A stretch of 64,000 bases of DNA from Rhizobium sp. RM (GCF_013390595.1 NZ_JACAWV010000007.1:682001-746000); one strand, 5' to 3'. Counted from the first letter of the stretch, positions 44,029 to 53,215 are shown. Translations and numbers: made by a program. The notes: generated by a model not told the origin, from the sequence alone.

Positions 44029-44511
44029 ATGGAAGCCGTGACTCAGTCATTCTTCGCTCTTCCCCGCAAGTATCGGAATCTTGCTCGTCTTTTTTCCGCA
44101 GCCGCATTGTTTGCAACCCCGCTCTTCATTGCGCAGCCTGCTCTTGCGGATTTTCGCGTTTGCAACAGCACGCAAAACCTCGTCGGTGTCGCTATCGGCT
44201 ACCGGGCGCAGGAGGGTTGGGTCAGCGAAGGCTGGTGGCAGGTTCCTGCCTCCACCTGCGCAACGCTGATAGAGGGCGAATTGCAGTCCCGCTATTATTA
44301 TCTCTATGCCGAAGATGCCGCCCGTGGCGGCCGATGGACCGGTGACGTCAACATGTGCGTGGCGGAAAACGAGTTCAAGATCAGCGGTGTGGACGATTGC
44401 TACGCGCGCAGCTTCCAGAGAATGGGTTTCAAGGAATACGACACGGGCAGACAGGGTAGCTGGATGGTCCAGCTTTCCGACACGCCAGGCACACAGGAAA
44501 GTCAAAACTGA
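44029..44511 (+). CDS. Exported DUF1036 protein
   Basis: A 160-residue protein from the ATG at 44029. It has an N-terminal hydrophobic export signal (about residues 15-38, cleavage near PALAD) followed by the DUF1036 domain. Conserved segments are FRVCNSTQNLVGVAIGYR (as FRVCNSTQNL and VGVAIGYR), EGWVSEGWWQVPASTC, RYYYLYAED and the cysteines in MCVAENEFKI and DDCYAR. Its TGA overlaps the pyruvate kinase ATG (TGATG), so translation is coupled. The link between this small periplasmic protein and pyk is common in rhizobia but unexplained. Confidence 0.86.
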   Translation: MEAVTQSFFALPRKYRNLARLFSAAALFATPLFIAQPALADFRVCNSTQNLVGVAIGYRAQEGWVSEGWWQVPASTCATLIEGELQSRYYYLYAEDAARGGRWTGDVNMCVAENEFKISGVDDCYARSFQRMGFKEYDTGRQGSWMVQLSDTPGTQESQN

Positions 44512-45950
44512 TGAAGCGTAATCGCAAAGTCAAAATTCTTGCTACCCTTGGTCCCGCCTCCTCCGAAGAGGCGATGATCGAGAAGCTGCATCTTGCCGGC
44601 GCCGATCTCTTTCGCATCAACATGAGCCATGCCAGCCACGACGTGATGCGGACGCTCATTCAGCGTATCCGCTCGGTCGAGAGCCGCAACGGCCGTCCTA
44701 TCGGCATTCTTGCCGACCTGCAGGGTCCCAAGCTGCGCGTCGGAAAATTCGCTGAAGGCAAGGTCGATCTCGTTCCAGGCCAGACCTTCACGCTCGACAA
44801 CAACGACACGCCCGGCGACAACACCCGCGTTTTCCTGCCACATCCGGAAATTCTCGAGGCCGTGAAGCCTGGCCATCGCCTTCTGATCGATGACGGAAAG
44901 CTGCACCTGCGCGCCGAAAAGAGCGATGGCAAGAGCATCGTGACCACCGTTGTTTCCGGCACAAAGATTTCCGATCGTAAAGGCATCAGTCTTCCCGATA
45001 CGCTGCTCGGCGTCGGCGTTCTGACAGATAAGGACCGCGTTGACCTTGACGCTGTTCTCGCCACCAACGAAGTCGACTGGGTCGCACTTTCCTTCGTTCA
45101 GCGTCCGGAAGATCTGGCAGAAGTTCGCAAGATCGCTCGCGGTCGCGTTGGCCTGATGTCCAAGATCGAAAAGCCGCAGGCTATCGAACGCATCGAGGAA
45201 ATCATCGAACTTTCAGACGCCTTGATGGTCGCCCGCGGTGACCTCGGCGTGGAAATGCCGCTCGAAGCCGTTCCCGGCATCCAGAAGCAGCTGACCCGCG
45301 CCTGCCGCCGCGCCGGCAAGCCGGTGGTCGTTGCAACGCAGATGCTGGAATCGATGATCTCCGCACCGGTTCCGACCCGCGCCGAAGTCTCCGACGTTGC
45401 AACCGCCGTTTTCGAAGGCGCAGATGCGATCATGCTCTCTGCCGAATCCGCATCTGGCGATTATCCGGTCGAGGCCGTTTCCACCATGGCATCCATTGCC
45501 AGCACCGTGGAACAGGACCCGCATTATTCGAACATCATCTACGCACAGCGCGCCCAGCCGGAAGCCACGGGTGCGGACGCGATTTCGCTGGCCGCACGCC
45601 AGATCGCCGAAACGCTGAAGCTCGCTGCGATCGTGACCTACACATCGTCGGGCACGACGGGTCTACGCGCTTCGCGTGAACGTCCTCAGGTTCCGATCAT
45701 TGCGCTGTCGCCGATCATTCAGACCGCGCGCCGTCTATCGGTCGTATGGGGTCTGCATTGCGTCGTCACCGGCGATGCGAACGACCTGGATGACATGGTC
45801 AACCGCGCATGTCGCATTGTTGTTTCCGAAGGTTTCGGCAAGCCCGGCGACCGCATCATCATTTCGGCGGGCGTTCCGCTCGGCACGCCAGGCGCAACCA
45901 ACATGGTGCGCATTGCCTATATCGGCTCCGACGGCCAGAGCGGCGTCTGA
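44511..45950 (+). CDS. pyk: Pyruvate kinase
   Basis: Catalyses phosphoenolpyruvate plus ADP to pyruvate plus ATP, 479 residues. Motifs present are KILATLGPASS (residues 6-16), FRINMSHAS, ADLQGPKLRVG, and the active-site strand VGLMSKIEKPQAIERIEEI (VGLMSKIEKPQ and AIERIEEI) with the catalytic Lys. MVARGDLGVEMPLEAVP and ATQMLESMI follow. The C-terminal domain contains TYTSSGTTGLRASRERP. It overlaps the DUF1036 gene by one base. A terminator follows the gene directly. Confidence 0.98.
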   Translation: MKRNRKVKILATLGPASSEEAMIEKLHLAGADLFRINMSHASHDVMRTLIQRIRSVESRNGRPIGILADLQGPKLRVGKFAEGKVDLVPGQTFTLDNNDTPGDNTRVFLPHPEILEAVKPGHRLLIDDGKLHLRAEKSDGKSIVTTVVSGTKISDRKGISLPDTLLGVGVLTDKDRVDLDAVLATNEVDWVALSFVQRPEDLAEVRKIARGRVGLMSKIEKPQAIERIEEIIELSDALMVARGDLGVEMPLEAVPGIQKQLTRACRRAGKPVVVATQMLESMISAPVPTRAEVSDVATAVFEGADAIMLSAESASGDYPVEAVSTMASIASTVEQDPHYSNIIYAQRAQPEATGADAISLAARQIAETLKLAAIVTYTSSGTTGLRASRERPQVPIIALSPIIQTARRLSVVWGLHCVVTGDANDLDDMVNRACRIVVSEGFGKPGDRIIISAGVPLGTPGATNMVRIAYIGSDGQSGV

Positions 45951-45967
45951 TCCCGATATCAACGAAG

Positions 45968-45995
45968 AAGCCCGCCATTTGGTGGGCTTTTTTTT
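45968..45995 (+). terminator. Terminator after pyk
   Basis: The stem AGCCCGCC / GGTGGGCT (one G-T pair) with an ATTT loop is followed by a run of T, 17 bp after the pyruvate kinase stop. Confidence 0.93.
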
Positions 45996-46008
45996 GGCGC
46001 GTTGTACG

Positions 46009-46503
46009 TCAGAGGATTGCCCGCACGTCCTGGCCATTGATCTGGCATTCGACCAGCGACACCTGCTCGACCTGCCCGACCACGCGACACTCCAGATATT
46101 TTCCCCGGATACGATTTTCCAGCTTCTTAAACGCGTTCAGCCCGCAGGCAAACCGTCGTCCTTCAAGATCGAGACAGACTTTGTTGCGCTCCACGGTCTC
46201 GACGCCATCAAGCCGATACTCCTGTTCCTTGAAGACGAACCCGTTGTTGGAGGTGACGCGAAAACTTTGGTCGGCATGCATTTTCAAGGGAAAGGGATCG
46301 GGCGGGGTGGGAATACGCTCGAAATTCTGTGTTTCGACATTCACGCGCACTGGTGCCGTCGTCCATACCATCTCCGTATGAGTGGCAAGACGTGCCGCCG
46401 GCTCGGAAACCTCGCCATTCAAGTACGATGCGGTGCGAATGCCTGCAATTCCCAAGCCGATAACGATCGCAATCTGGAAAAGCAGAACTGCAAATTGCCG
46501 CAC
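46009..46503 (-). CDS. Membrane-anchored protein with degenerate nuclease-like fold
   Basis: A 164-residue protein with an N-terminal membrane anchor or signal (about residues 4-25). The C-terminal half (about 80-164) reads like a staphylococcal-nuclease/OB barrel: RVTSNNGFVF, YRLDGVETVERNKVCLD, RRFACGLNAFKKLENRI and RGKYLECRVV. It contains three cysteines spaced as in thermonuclease-like proteins of rhizobia, but the catalytic Arg/Glu positions are not clearly kept. It is convergent with pyk, 13 bp after the terminator. Function unknown; this is a tentative fold assignment. Confidence 0.6.
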   Translation of the reverse strand: MRQFAVLLFQIAIVIGLGIAGIRTASYLNGEVSEPAARLATHTEMVWTTAPVRVNVETQNFERIPTPPDPFPLKMHADQSFRVTSNNGFVFKEQEYRLDGVETVERNKVCLDLEGRRFACGLNAFKKLENRIRGKYLECRVVGQVEQVSLVECQINGQDVRAIL

Positions 46504-46694
46504 AATCTCTCCGTGATGATCAAGGACAACAGGTTAACGGACAAAGCATAACAGCAATTGCAATGATTACATTAAAAGGCCGCATACAAAAGTTGCCGTA
46601 CTTTTGCCTTCGCGCAACAAGCAGCCGCAGTTGGCGCGGCAACGTTCCTGTGCCAAAAGGTGAGTAAATCAATCAGATGCGATAAGGAATAACC

Positions 46695-47597
46695 GTGACA
46701 ATCGGGCTCGCCCACGCCGAACTCATTGCCGTCGTCACCGCTGTTACTGCAGAAGAACCGCGAGTGATGACCGTCAGGACGGGAGAGGCTCTGCCTTCCG
46801 GGCCATTCGAGTTCGGCCACAGGACATTGCAAAGCGGGCTTCGCGAATGGATCCATGAACAGACCCATTATCCGGTTGGCTATCTGGAACAACTCTACAC
46901 CTTTGCCGACCGAGACCGGAACAATGACATTCTCGGCGGAAGGACAATCTCCATCGGTTATCTTGGACTGGTCCGGGAACAGGAAACAAGCGACAGCAAA
47001 CGACCGTCGTGGTGGGGGTGGTACGATTATTTCCCTTGGGAAGATCACCGGCGTGGCCGCCCGGCGGTGCTGGATCAACTCGTTGAAAAGCTACGCGCCT
47101 GGGCAGATTCCGACCCTCAACGCCAAAGCCAGCGCCATTTGCGTGCCGATTTCACCTTCGGAATGGACGGCGGCGGCTGGAACGAGGATCTCACGCTGCA
47201 GCGCTATGAACTTCTCTACGAGGCGGGGCTCGTAACCGAAGCGCAGACGGAGCCACATATCAATTTCGGCAAGCCGATGTTTGCCGATCATCGCCGCATT
47301 CTTGCAACCGGGATCGCACGCCTGCGTGCCAAGATCAAATACCGCCCGGTTGTTTTCGAACTGATGCCCGATGCTTTTACACTCCTGCAACTGCAACGGA
47401 CCATCGAGGCGCTCGCAGGACTGACTTTGCACAAGCAAAATTTCCGTCGCCTGATCGAACAACAGCAATTGGTCGAGGAAACCGGCGAGGTGACCAGCGA
47501 AACGGGTGGACGTCCCGCGAAGCTTTTCCGCTTCCGACAGACCATCCTTGATGAACGCGCGCTCTCAGGAACAAAGCTGCCTCTCTCACGCAATTGA
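46695..47597 (+). CDS. nrtR: NrtR-type NUDIX-related transcriptional regulator of NAD metabolism
   Basis: Regulator with an N-terminal NUDIX-like ADP-ribose-sensing domain and a C-terminal winged helix, 300 residues from a GTG start. The NUDIX part (about residues 8-145) contains LREWIHEQTHYPVGYLEQLYT, shown as LREWIHEQTHYP and VGYLEQLYT, which lacks the catalytic Glu set. This is typical of non-hydrolytic NrtR. The wHTH has LHKQNFRRLIEQQQLVEETGE (LHKQNFRRLI and EQQQLVEETGE) and GRPAKLFRF. It sits directly upstream of nadABC with palindromes in between, so repression of de novo NAD synthesis is the likely job. Confidence 0.9.
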   Translation: MTIGLAHAELIAVVTAVTAEEPRVMTVRTGEALPSGPFEFGHRTLQSGLREWIHEQTHYPVGYLEQLYTFADRDRNNDILGGRTISIGYLGLVREQETSDSKRPSWWGWYDYFPWEDHRRGRPAVLDQLVEKLRAWADSDPQRQSQRHLRADFTFGMDGGGWNEDLTLQRYELLYEAGLVTEAQTEPHINFGKPMFADHRRILATGIARLRAKIKYRPVVFELMPDAFTLLQLQRTIEALAGLTLHKQNFRRLIEQQQLVEETGEVTSETGGRPAKLFRFRQTILDERALSGTKLPLSRN

Positions 47598-47599
47598 CA

Positions 47600-47620
47600 T
47601 ATGCTCTAATTGAGAATATC
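47600..47620. promoter_or_regulatory. Imperfect NrtR-type operator 1
   Basis: Right after the nrtR stop, ATATGCTC and GAGAATAT form an imperfect palindrome (ATAT-x-CTC / GAG-x-ATAT) over 21 bp. It resembles the perfect palindrome 15 bp further on, so it may be a second weaker site. Confidence 0.5.
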
Positions 47621-47634
47621 TCTTTCACCGACAT

Positions 47635-47653
47635 ATACTCAATATGAGTATAA
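47635..47653. promoter_or_regulatory. NrtR-type operator 2 upstream of nadA
   Basis: A perfect 19-bp palindrome (TATACTCA-ATA-TGAGTATA) lies 13 bp before the nadA start codon. It is in the position of a repressor site overlapping the nadABC promoter or leader. It is assigned to NrtR because nrtR is adjacent and NrtR is known to control nad genes in alphaproteobacteria. Confidence 0.78.
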
Positions 47654-47666
47654 TTGGGAGAGCGCT

Positions 47667-48638
47667 ATGAACGAACGAATTTCCGCCGCAGCCCTTTATG
47701 ACCGCGTCAGCCGCGTCATTCCCAAAGCCGAATGGATGGGATTTCAAGATGACGTCGAGGCGATTCTGGAGCTGAAGCGCAAGCGCAACGCCGTTATTCT
47801 CGCCCACAATTATCAGACGCCGGAGATCTTTCACGGCGTTGCCGACATCGTCGGAGACAGTCTCGCGCTTGCGCGCAAGGCAATGGAAGTGGAGGCCGAT
47901 GTCATCGTTCTGGCCGGCGTGCATTTCATGGCCGAAACGGCCAAGCTGCTGAACCCCAGCAAAACAGTGCTTATCCCCGACATGGCCGCAGGCTGCTCCC
48001 TGGCGGATTCCATCACGCCCGAAGACATTGCTCTTTTACGCAAGGCCTATCCCGGCGTTCCGGTCGTGACTTATGTCAACACATCAGCAGCGGTTAAGGC
48101 CGCCTCAGACATTTGCTGCACATCCGGCAACGCCCGCCAGGTGGTTGAATCGCTTGGCGTCCCACGCGTACTGATGTTGCCGGACGAATATCTCGCACAG
48201 AATGTCGCTCGCGCGACCAAGGTGGAGCTCATTGCCTGGCGCGGCCACTGCGAAGTCCACGAACTGTTCACCGCCGAAGATATACGCGAGCTGCGCGAGA
48301 GCTATCCGGGCGTCACGGTGCTGGCGCATCCGGAATGTCCGCCAGATGTCGTCGACGCTGCCGATTTTTCTGGCTCGACCGCCGTCATGTCGGACTATGT
48401 GGGCCAGGCACGACCTGCCCGCGTCGTGCTTTTGACCGAATGCTCGATGAGCGACAACGTGGCCGTCCATCATCCAGACGTGGAATTCATCCGCCCGTGC
48501 AATCTTTGCCCACACATGAAGCGCATCACGCTTGCCAACATCCGAAGCGCACTCGAGCAAAACAGGCATGAAGTGACGGTGGATGCCAAGGTTGCTGTCG
48601 CTGCCCGCCGCGCGGTTGAGAGGATGTTGGCAGTATGA
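47667..48638 (+). CDS. nadA: Quinolinate synthase NadA
   Basis: Iron-sulfur enzyme that condenses iminoaspartate with dihydroxyacetone phosphate to quinolinate, 323 residues. The ATG at 47667 is preceded by GGGAG; upstream in-frame codons overlap the operators and are not used. Probable cluster ligands are Cys110 (MAAGCSLAD), Cys224 (HPECPPD) and Cys281 (NLCPHMKR). Also visible are [20 protein letters not shown] ([11 protein letters not shown] and FHGVADIVG) and [10 protein letters not shown]. Its stop overlaps the nadB start by 4 bp. Confidence 0.97.
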   Translation: MNERISAAALYDRVSRVIPKAEWMGFQDDVEAILELKRKRNAVILAHNYQTPEIFHGVADIVGDSLALARKAMEVEADVIVLAGVHFMAETAKLLNPSKTVLIPDMAAGCSLADSITPEDIALLRKAYPGVPVVTYVNTSAAVKAASDICCTSGNARQVVESLGVPRVLMLPDEYLAQNVARATKVELIAWRGHCEVHELFTAEDIRELRESYPGVTVLAHPECPPDVVDAADFSGSTAVMSDYVGQARPARVVLLTECSMSDNVAVHHPDVEFIRPCNLCPHMKRITLANIRSALEQNRHEVTVDAKVAVAARRAVERMLAV

Positions 48639-50176
48639 CGCCGGAACGTCTAAGGCAGCACACCGGAAAAACCGTTATCGTTGGTAGCGGTATTGCCGGA
48701 CTGATGGCCGCGCTGACAGTCTCGCCTGAACCCGTTGTCCTTCTGACACGAAGCGCACTGGGTCGTGAAACATCCAGCGCCTGGGCACAGGGTGGGATCG
48801 CTGCCAGTCTGGCTCCGGACGACGACGTCGCGTTTCATCTGGCCGACACGTTGGCGGCAGGCGATGGCCTGTCTGCTTCAGAAATGGCTGCGGATATTCT
48901 CGCAGCCGCCCCATCGATCGTTGCGGCGCTGGAAAAAAATGGCGTGAATTTTGATCGCGACGCCCAAGGCGAATTGCTGTTCGGACTGGAGGCCGCCCAT
49001 TGCCGCAGGCGGATCATCCATGCCGAGGGAGATGGCTCAGGCGCAGCCATTATTAAAGCACTCACCGCAGCCGTACTGCAGACGCCCTCCATCGAAGTCA
49101 TAACTGGCGTAAATGTGCGCCGGCTAATTGCAGACGATGGCATCGTGGCCGGCCTCCATTGCGCAGGTGAAAAAGGCACTTTCACCCTTTTGACCGGCAA
49201 GGTCATCCTGGCAACCGGAGGGATTGGCGGGCTTTACGATGCAACGACCAATCCAACGGCAAATTTCGGGCAGGGCATCATGCTCGCGGCACGGGCCGGT
49301 GCCATGCTCGCCGATATGGAATTTGTCCAATTCCATCCCACCGCGCTAGCCTCGGCGCGGCGCCCCCTGGCTCTCGTCAGCGAAGCCGTACGCGGTGAAG
49401 GCGCCACGCTCCTGAATGAAAAAAACGAACGTTTCATGGCGAATATTCCCGGTCAGGAGCTGGCTGCACGCGACATCGTCGCACGCGCCATCGAACGGGA
49501 GATTGTCCGCGGCGGTCGGGTTTTCCTCGATGCACGCAAGGCGCTTGGATCGCGATTTTCAACACGCTTCCCCTCGATTGACCGGCTTTGCAAAGAGACG
49601 GGCATTGATCCATCCCGCGACCTGATCCCGGTGCGGCCTGCGGTGCACTACCACATGGGCGGCGTCGCGACGGATCGGAATGGCCGCAGCTCCTTCCCCG
49701 GCCTCTGGGTGGCGGGCGAAGCAGCCTGCACGGGATTGCATGGTGCAAACCGGCTTGCGAGTAACTCGCTGCTCGAGGCAGCCGTCATGGGCATGCGCGC
49801 CGCACAAGATGGATGCTCTTTTTCAGCGCCTCTGTCTGCCGGTGTAAGCGCAATCGGTTCCCTTGCGGAAGCCGATCCACGTGTTGTTCGCCCGCTTGTC
49901 TCCCGGCATCTAGGCATCACCAGAAATGCAGCCGGCCTGAATACGGCGATCGCCGGCCTTCTGCAACTGACCGAGCAGAACGGCCCAGCCTCCGACCCGG
50001 CAATCGTCGGCCTGTCGATTGCCGTATTTGCCGCCTTGCGCCAGGAATCGCGCGGCGCGCATTTTCGCGATGATTTTCCACTGAAGGGAATTGCGGAAAG
50101 ACGCAGTCTTTGCCTCGACGAGATTCTGTCGTTTGCCCGAGCTATTTCTTCCAGCACCATCGCCCGGAGTGCCTGA
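48635..50176 (+). CDS. nadB: L-aspartate oxidase NadB
   Basis: FAD enzyme oxidising L-aspartate to iminoaspartate for NadA, 513 residues. The FAD motif [14 protein letters not shown] (about residues 14-27), [28 protein letters not shown] and the substrate region FVQFHPTAL are present. The C-terminal part carries [19 protein letters not shown] (PAVHYHMGG and [10 protein letters not shown]) and [16 protein letters not shown]. It overlaps nadA by 4 bp and ends 1 bp before the nadC ATG region. The nadABC operon is complete. Confidence 0.97.
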   Translation: MTPERLRQHTGKTVIVGSGIAGLMAALTVSPEPVVLLTRSALGRETSSAWAQGGIAASLAPDDDVAFHLADTLAAGDGLSASEMAADILAAAPSIVAALEKNGVNFDRDAQGELLFGLEAAHCRRRIIHAEGDGSGAAIIKALTAAVLQTPSIEVITGVNVRRLIADDGIVAGLHCAGEKGTFTLLTGKVILATGGIGGLYDATTNPTANFGQGIMLAARAGAMLADMEFVQFHPTALASARRPLALVSEAVRGEGATLLNEKNERFMANIPGQELAARDIVARAIEREIVRGGRVFLDARKALGSRFSTRFPSIDRLCKETGIDPSRDLIPVRPAVHYHMGGVATDRNGRSSFPGLWVAGEAACTGLHGANRLASNSLLEAAVMGMRAAQDGCSFSAPLSAGVSAIGSLAEADPRVVRPLVSRHLGITRNAAGLNTAIAGLLQLTEQNGPASDPAIVGLSIAVFAALRQESRGAHFRDDFPLKGIAERRSLCLDEILSFARAISSSTIARSA

Positions 50177-50177
50177 C

Positions 50178-51035
50178 ATGCCCCTCTCCCCCTTGCCACG
50201 TCTTGTGATTGAAGCACCGGTTCGCATTGCCCTAATGGAAGATCTGGGGCTTGCAGGCGATATAACCTCTGATTCCGTGATCCCTGCAGACCATCGTTCA
50301 ACAGTCGTCATGGCTGCGCGCGACAGGGGTGTCATCGCGGGCCTGGATGCCGCGGAGCTTGCATTCCAGCTCGTCGATCCAGCCATTGTGATGAAAAGGC
50401 AGGTGAATGACGGCTCAGCGGTCAATCCCGGCGACATCATCGCGACAATAGAAGGCCCATCGCGTGGCCTTTTGACCGGCGAGCGGACCGCGCTCAACTT
50501 TCTTGGCCACCTCTCAGGCATAGCCTCGGTTACGGCCGGTATCGTAGCAGCCATCGCTGGAACAAGAGCCTCAGTGGCGTGCACCCGCAAGACAACACCC
50601 GGCCTTCGCGCCCTGGAAAAATATGCCGTCCGTGCAGGTGGCGGCATGAACCATCGCTTTGCACTTCACGATGCAGTCCTCATCAAGGACAATCATATCG
50701 CTGTTGCAGGCAGCACGGCCGAAGCAATTCGCCGCGCAAAGACCAGTGTCGGCCACCTCGTCAAAATAGAAGTGGAAGTCGATACGCTCGACCAACTGAG
50801 GCAAGCGATGCAAGAAGGCATCGACGCTGTTTTGCTCGACAACATGAGCCCTGAGATGTTGCGTGAAGCCGTTGATATCGTCGCTGGCAAAGCCATCACA
50901 GAAGCCTCGGGCCGTATCAATCCGCAAACGGCTGCCACCATCGCGAAAACCGGTGTTGACCTGATTTCCGTTGGATGGCTGACGCACAGCGCACCGGTGC
51001 TCGATATCGGCCTGGATTTTTCCCACACCTGTTGA
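50178..51035 (+). CDS. nadC: Nicotinate-nucleotide pyrophosphorylase NadC
   Basis: Quinolinate phosphoribosyltransferase, the third step of de novo NAD synthesis, 285 residues from the ATG at 50178. The frame is open upstream through nadB, but the start one base after its stop codon is standard. Motifs: ALMEDLGLAGDITSDSVIP, ERTALNFLGHLSGIA, CTRKTTPGLRALEKYAV, GGMNHRFALHDAVLIKDNH (GGMNHRFALHD and AVLIKDNH) and VEVEVDTL-like IEVEVDTLDQL. It probably ends the NrtR-controlled operon. The next gene starts 134 bp later. Confidence 0.97.
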   Translation: MPLSPLPRLVIEAPVRIALMEDLGLAGDITSDSVIPADHRSTVVMAARDRGVIAGLDAAELAFQLVDPAIVMKRQVNDGSAVNPGDIIATIEGPSRGLLTGERTALNFLGHLSGIASVTAGIVAAIAGTRASVACTRKTTPGLRALEKYAVRAGGGMNHRFALHDAVLIKDNHIAVAGSTAEAIRRAKTSVGHLVKIEVEVDTLDQLRQAMQEGIDAVLLDNMSPEMLREAVDIVAGKAITEASGRINPQTAATIAKTGVDLISVGWLTHSAPVLDIGLDFSHTC

Positions 51036-51169
51036 GAGCGGATACCGGAACAAACGTCTCACATATCCGTTATCGCCTTGCCATGAGGTCCGTGCTTCTA
51101 GGCGGGGGACGAATGCGTGCAAAAACCTGTCTTTATCAGCGGATCGCTATCAGAGAGGAAAGGCGTGTT

Positions 51170-51421
51170 ATGGAAGATGCACAGGTTGGCTGGATTGCGG
51201 CCATTATCATCGGCGGCATTGCAGGGTGGCTTGCCGAACAATTCATGAAAAGCAACATGGGTGTTTTCATGAATATTATTCTCGGCATCATCGGTGCGAT
51301 TGTCGCGAATTTTCTGCTTGGACTTGTGGGCGTTTCCCTCGGGGGATGGCTCGGATACCTTATCGCAGGTTTCATAGGCGCGTGCATACTGATCGCCGTA
51401 GGGCGAGCGATTCGCCGCTAA
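51170..51421 (+). CDS. GlsB/YeaQ/YmgE-family stress membrane protein
   Basis: Small membrane protein of the transglycosylase-associated family, 83 residues, with three hydrophobic glycine-rich helices (about 8-26, 34-54, 58-78). The pattern GWIAAIIIGGIAGWLAEQ, then NIILGIIGAIVANFLLGLVG (NIILGIIGAIV and ANFLLGLVG) and the C-terminal GRAIRR are typical. The ATG at 51170 is used; a long upstream frame through the nadC end is spurious. These proteins are often stress-induced with unknown mechanism. It lies 12 bp before the DUF3597 gene, so they may be co-transcribed. Confidence 0.85.
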   Translation: MEDAQVGWIAAIIIGGIAGWLAEQFMKSNMGVFMNIILGIIGAIVANFLLGLVGVSLGGWLGYLIAGFIGACILIAVGRAIRR

Positions 51422-51433
51422 AGGGAGAATGAA

Positions 51434-51850
51434 ATGAGCTTCTTTGACAAAATCAAAAACGCCATCTTCGGAAAGGCCGAGGCCGCCACTGAAACGGCAG
51501 CGCCTTCGCCTGCACCATCGGGCAGCCCTGCGCCTGCGGCACCGGCACCTGCGCAGCCAACCGCAACAAGTGCTGCACCCGCCCCGGCCGGAAACGTCGA
51601 TGTTGCTGCCATCCTGGACGCTGCCGTCAAGAAAAACGGTCAGAAACTCGACTGGAAACATTCCATCGTCGACCTTCTCAAGGCGCTCGACCTCGACAGC
51701 AGCCTCAGCGCCCGCAAAGAACTGGCCGCCGAACTCCATTATCCCGGCGACACATCGGATTCCGCCGCGATGAATATGTGGCTTCACAAAGCGGTCATTA
51801 AAAAGCTTTCGGAAAATGGCGGCAAGCTGCCCGCCGAGTTGCTTGATTGA
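51434..51850 (+). CDS. DUF3597 family protein
   Basis: A 138-residue protein with an N-terminal amphipathic segment SFFDKIKNAIFGKAEA and a proline- and alanine-rich linker (about residues 20-50, many PA pairs). The folded DUF3597 domain (about 55-138) contains VAAILDAAVKKNGQKLDWKH (VAAILDAAVKK and NGQKLDWKH), SIVDLLKALDLDSSL and AMNMWLHKAVIKKLSENGG. It has a LysM/YggX-like small acidic domain look but the function is unknown. It follows the GlsB-family gene by 12 bp. Confidence 0.87.
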   Translation: MSFFDKIKNAIFGKAEAATETAAPSPAPSGSPAPAAPAPAQPTATSAAPAPAGNVDVAAILDAAVKKNGQKLDWKHSIVDLLKALDLDSSLSARKELAAELHYPGDTSDSAAMNMWLHKAVIKKLSENGGKLPAELLD

Positions 51851-51930
51851 CATGCCGGAGGCCAGGGGTAACACCCCTGGCCTTTTCAACTGACCAGTCG
51901 GCCCGGCCATGTCCCGCAAGGAGAAAAGAA

Positions 51931-52119
51931 ATGGACGACTACGACAGCCTGCGCGAACAGATAGGCAGAGACCTCGACACCCTTCACAAGACCGAGAACC
52001 CGAAATCGATATTCGAGATTGCGGATGATTATCTTTTGGGAAATCCGCATCTGAAACGTGCGGTCGTTGAAGACATCATCAAAGAGGAAGCCGACAAGCG
52101 CAGCATCTCCATCCACTGA
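51931..52119 (+). CDS. Uncharacterised 62-residue acidic protein
   Basis: A short frame starting at ATG 51931 with AAGGAG 8 bp upstream encodes 62 residues rich in Asp, Glu and Lys. It contains MDDYDSLREQIGRDLDTLHK and FEIADDYLLGNPHLKRAVVE segments that are predicted helical. No membrane segment or signal peptide is visible. It sits alone between the DUF3597 gene and asparaginase on the same strand. I do not recognise a family. Good ribosome spacing and codon use support that it is translated. Confidence 0.65.
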   Translation: MDDYDSLREQIGRDLDTLHKTENPKSIFEIADDYLLGNPHLKRAVVEDIIKEEADKRSISIH

Positions 52120-52197
52120 AACGCGCTCAACCACAAAGAGTGGAGCCATCTTGTGAACATGCTATAAGCGCCACAGTTCAACAGGATGAGGTTTTTA

Positions 52198-53157
52198 GTG
52201 AAAGAGGCGCAATCAACACCACTCGTCACGGTGATCGCAACCGGCGGCACCATTGCAAGCAAACGTGGCGAGGACGGAGCATTTAAGCCCGCGTTGACAG
52301 GTGATGACCTTCTTTCCGTTCTTCCCGAGGTCGATGCGCGTCTTCGCACGGTCAATCTGATGTCGAAAGATTCCTCCAGCCTTACCTTCGCCGACATGCA
52401 ATCGATCAGCGACGCCGTGAAACGGCAAATCGCTGATGGCGAGGTGCGTGGTGTCGTGGTGATGCATGGCACCGACACGATGGAAGAGAGCGCGCTTCTC
52501 GTTCACTTGCAAAACGCCATCGAAAAGCCCGTGATTTTCACCGGCGCACAATTTGCTGCCGACCATCCCTGTTCTGATGGTCCAACTAATCTTCACCATG
52601 CAATTTCGCTCGCGTCAGACGCCGTCAATGCTGCGCGTGGTGTTCAGATCGCCTTTGGTGGCAGAACTGTATCGGCATGGGGCGCATACAAATTCAGCAG
52701 CGACAAGGCCGACGCATTTCGAAATGCCCGTGGCGAAACGACGAAAGCAAAACTCGAATTATCTGGTCGGGTTGATCCGGTCCGGGTGGACATGATCGCC
52801 ATCTATCCCGGCTGCGACGCCACACAGATCAAGGCAAGTGTAGAGGCAGGTGCACACGGCATCGTGCTGCAGGCCCTTGGATCGGGCAACGCCAATCGGG
52901 TGATTGTCGAGGCGGCTCAAGAATGCACGTCCAAGGGTCTGCCGGTCATCATTTCCAGTCGTGTGCCCGACGGCGCACTTTCGCCCAGTTATGGTGGCGG
53001 GGGCGGTGGGCACGACCTGGCAAAAGCAGGAGCCATCCATTCACGTAAATTGCGGCCGGGCCAGGCACGTATTCTCCTGGCCGCTCTTCTGGCAAGTGGC
53101 GCCGATGCTGACGCCATCCGAGATGCATTCGACGAAACCGTCGACGAGATGCACTAA
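52198..53157 (+). CDS. L-asparaginase (type I/II family)
   Basis: Asparaginase of the AnsA/B-type family, 319 residues from the GTG at 52198, chosen because GAGG lies 6 bp before it; an ATG at 52186 has its AGG too close. The first active-site Thr is in ATGGTIAS (about residues 15-22). The second set is in VVMHGTDTMEESA (about 87-99), with GRTVSAWGAYKF further on. It hydrolyses asparagine to aspartate; substrate preference is not resolved. No signal peptide is present, so it is probably cytoplasmic. It is convergent with cydX, 58 bp away. Confidence 0.9.
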   Translation: MKEAQSTPLVTVIATGGTIASKRGEDGAFKPALTGDDLLSVLPEVDARLRTVNLMSKDSSSLTFADMQSISDAVKRQIADGEVRGVVVMHGTDTMEESALLVHLQNAIEKPVIFTGAQFAADHPCSDGPTNLHHAISLASDAVNAARGVQIAFGGRTVSAWGAYKFSSDKADAFRNARGETTKAKLELSGRVDPVRVDMIAIYPGCDATQIKASVEAGAHGIVLQALGSGNANRVIVEAAQECTSKGLPVIISSRVPDGALSPSYGGGGGGHDLAKAGAIHSRKLRPGQARILLAALLASGADADAIRDAFDETVDEMH

Positions 53158-53215
53158 CGAAAAAAGGCGGCTCCACATCGGAAGCCGCCATTTATACTGT
53201 CTCGAGAGAACAGAT

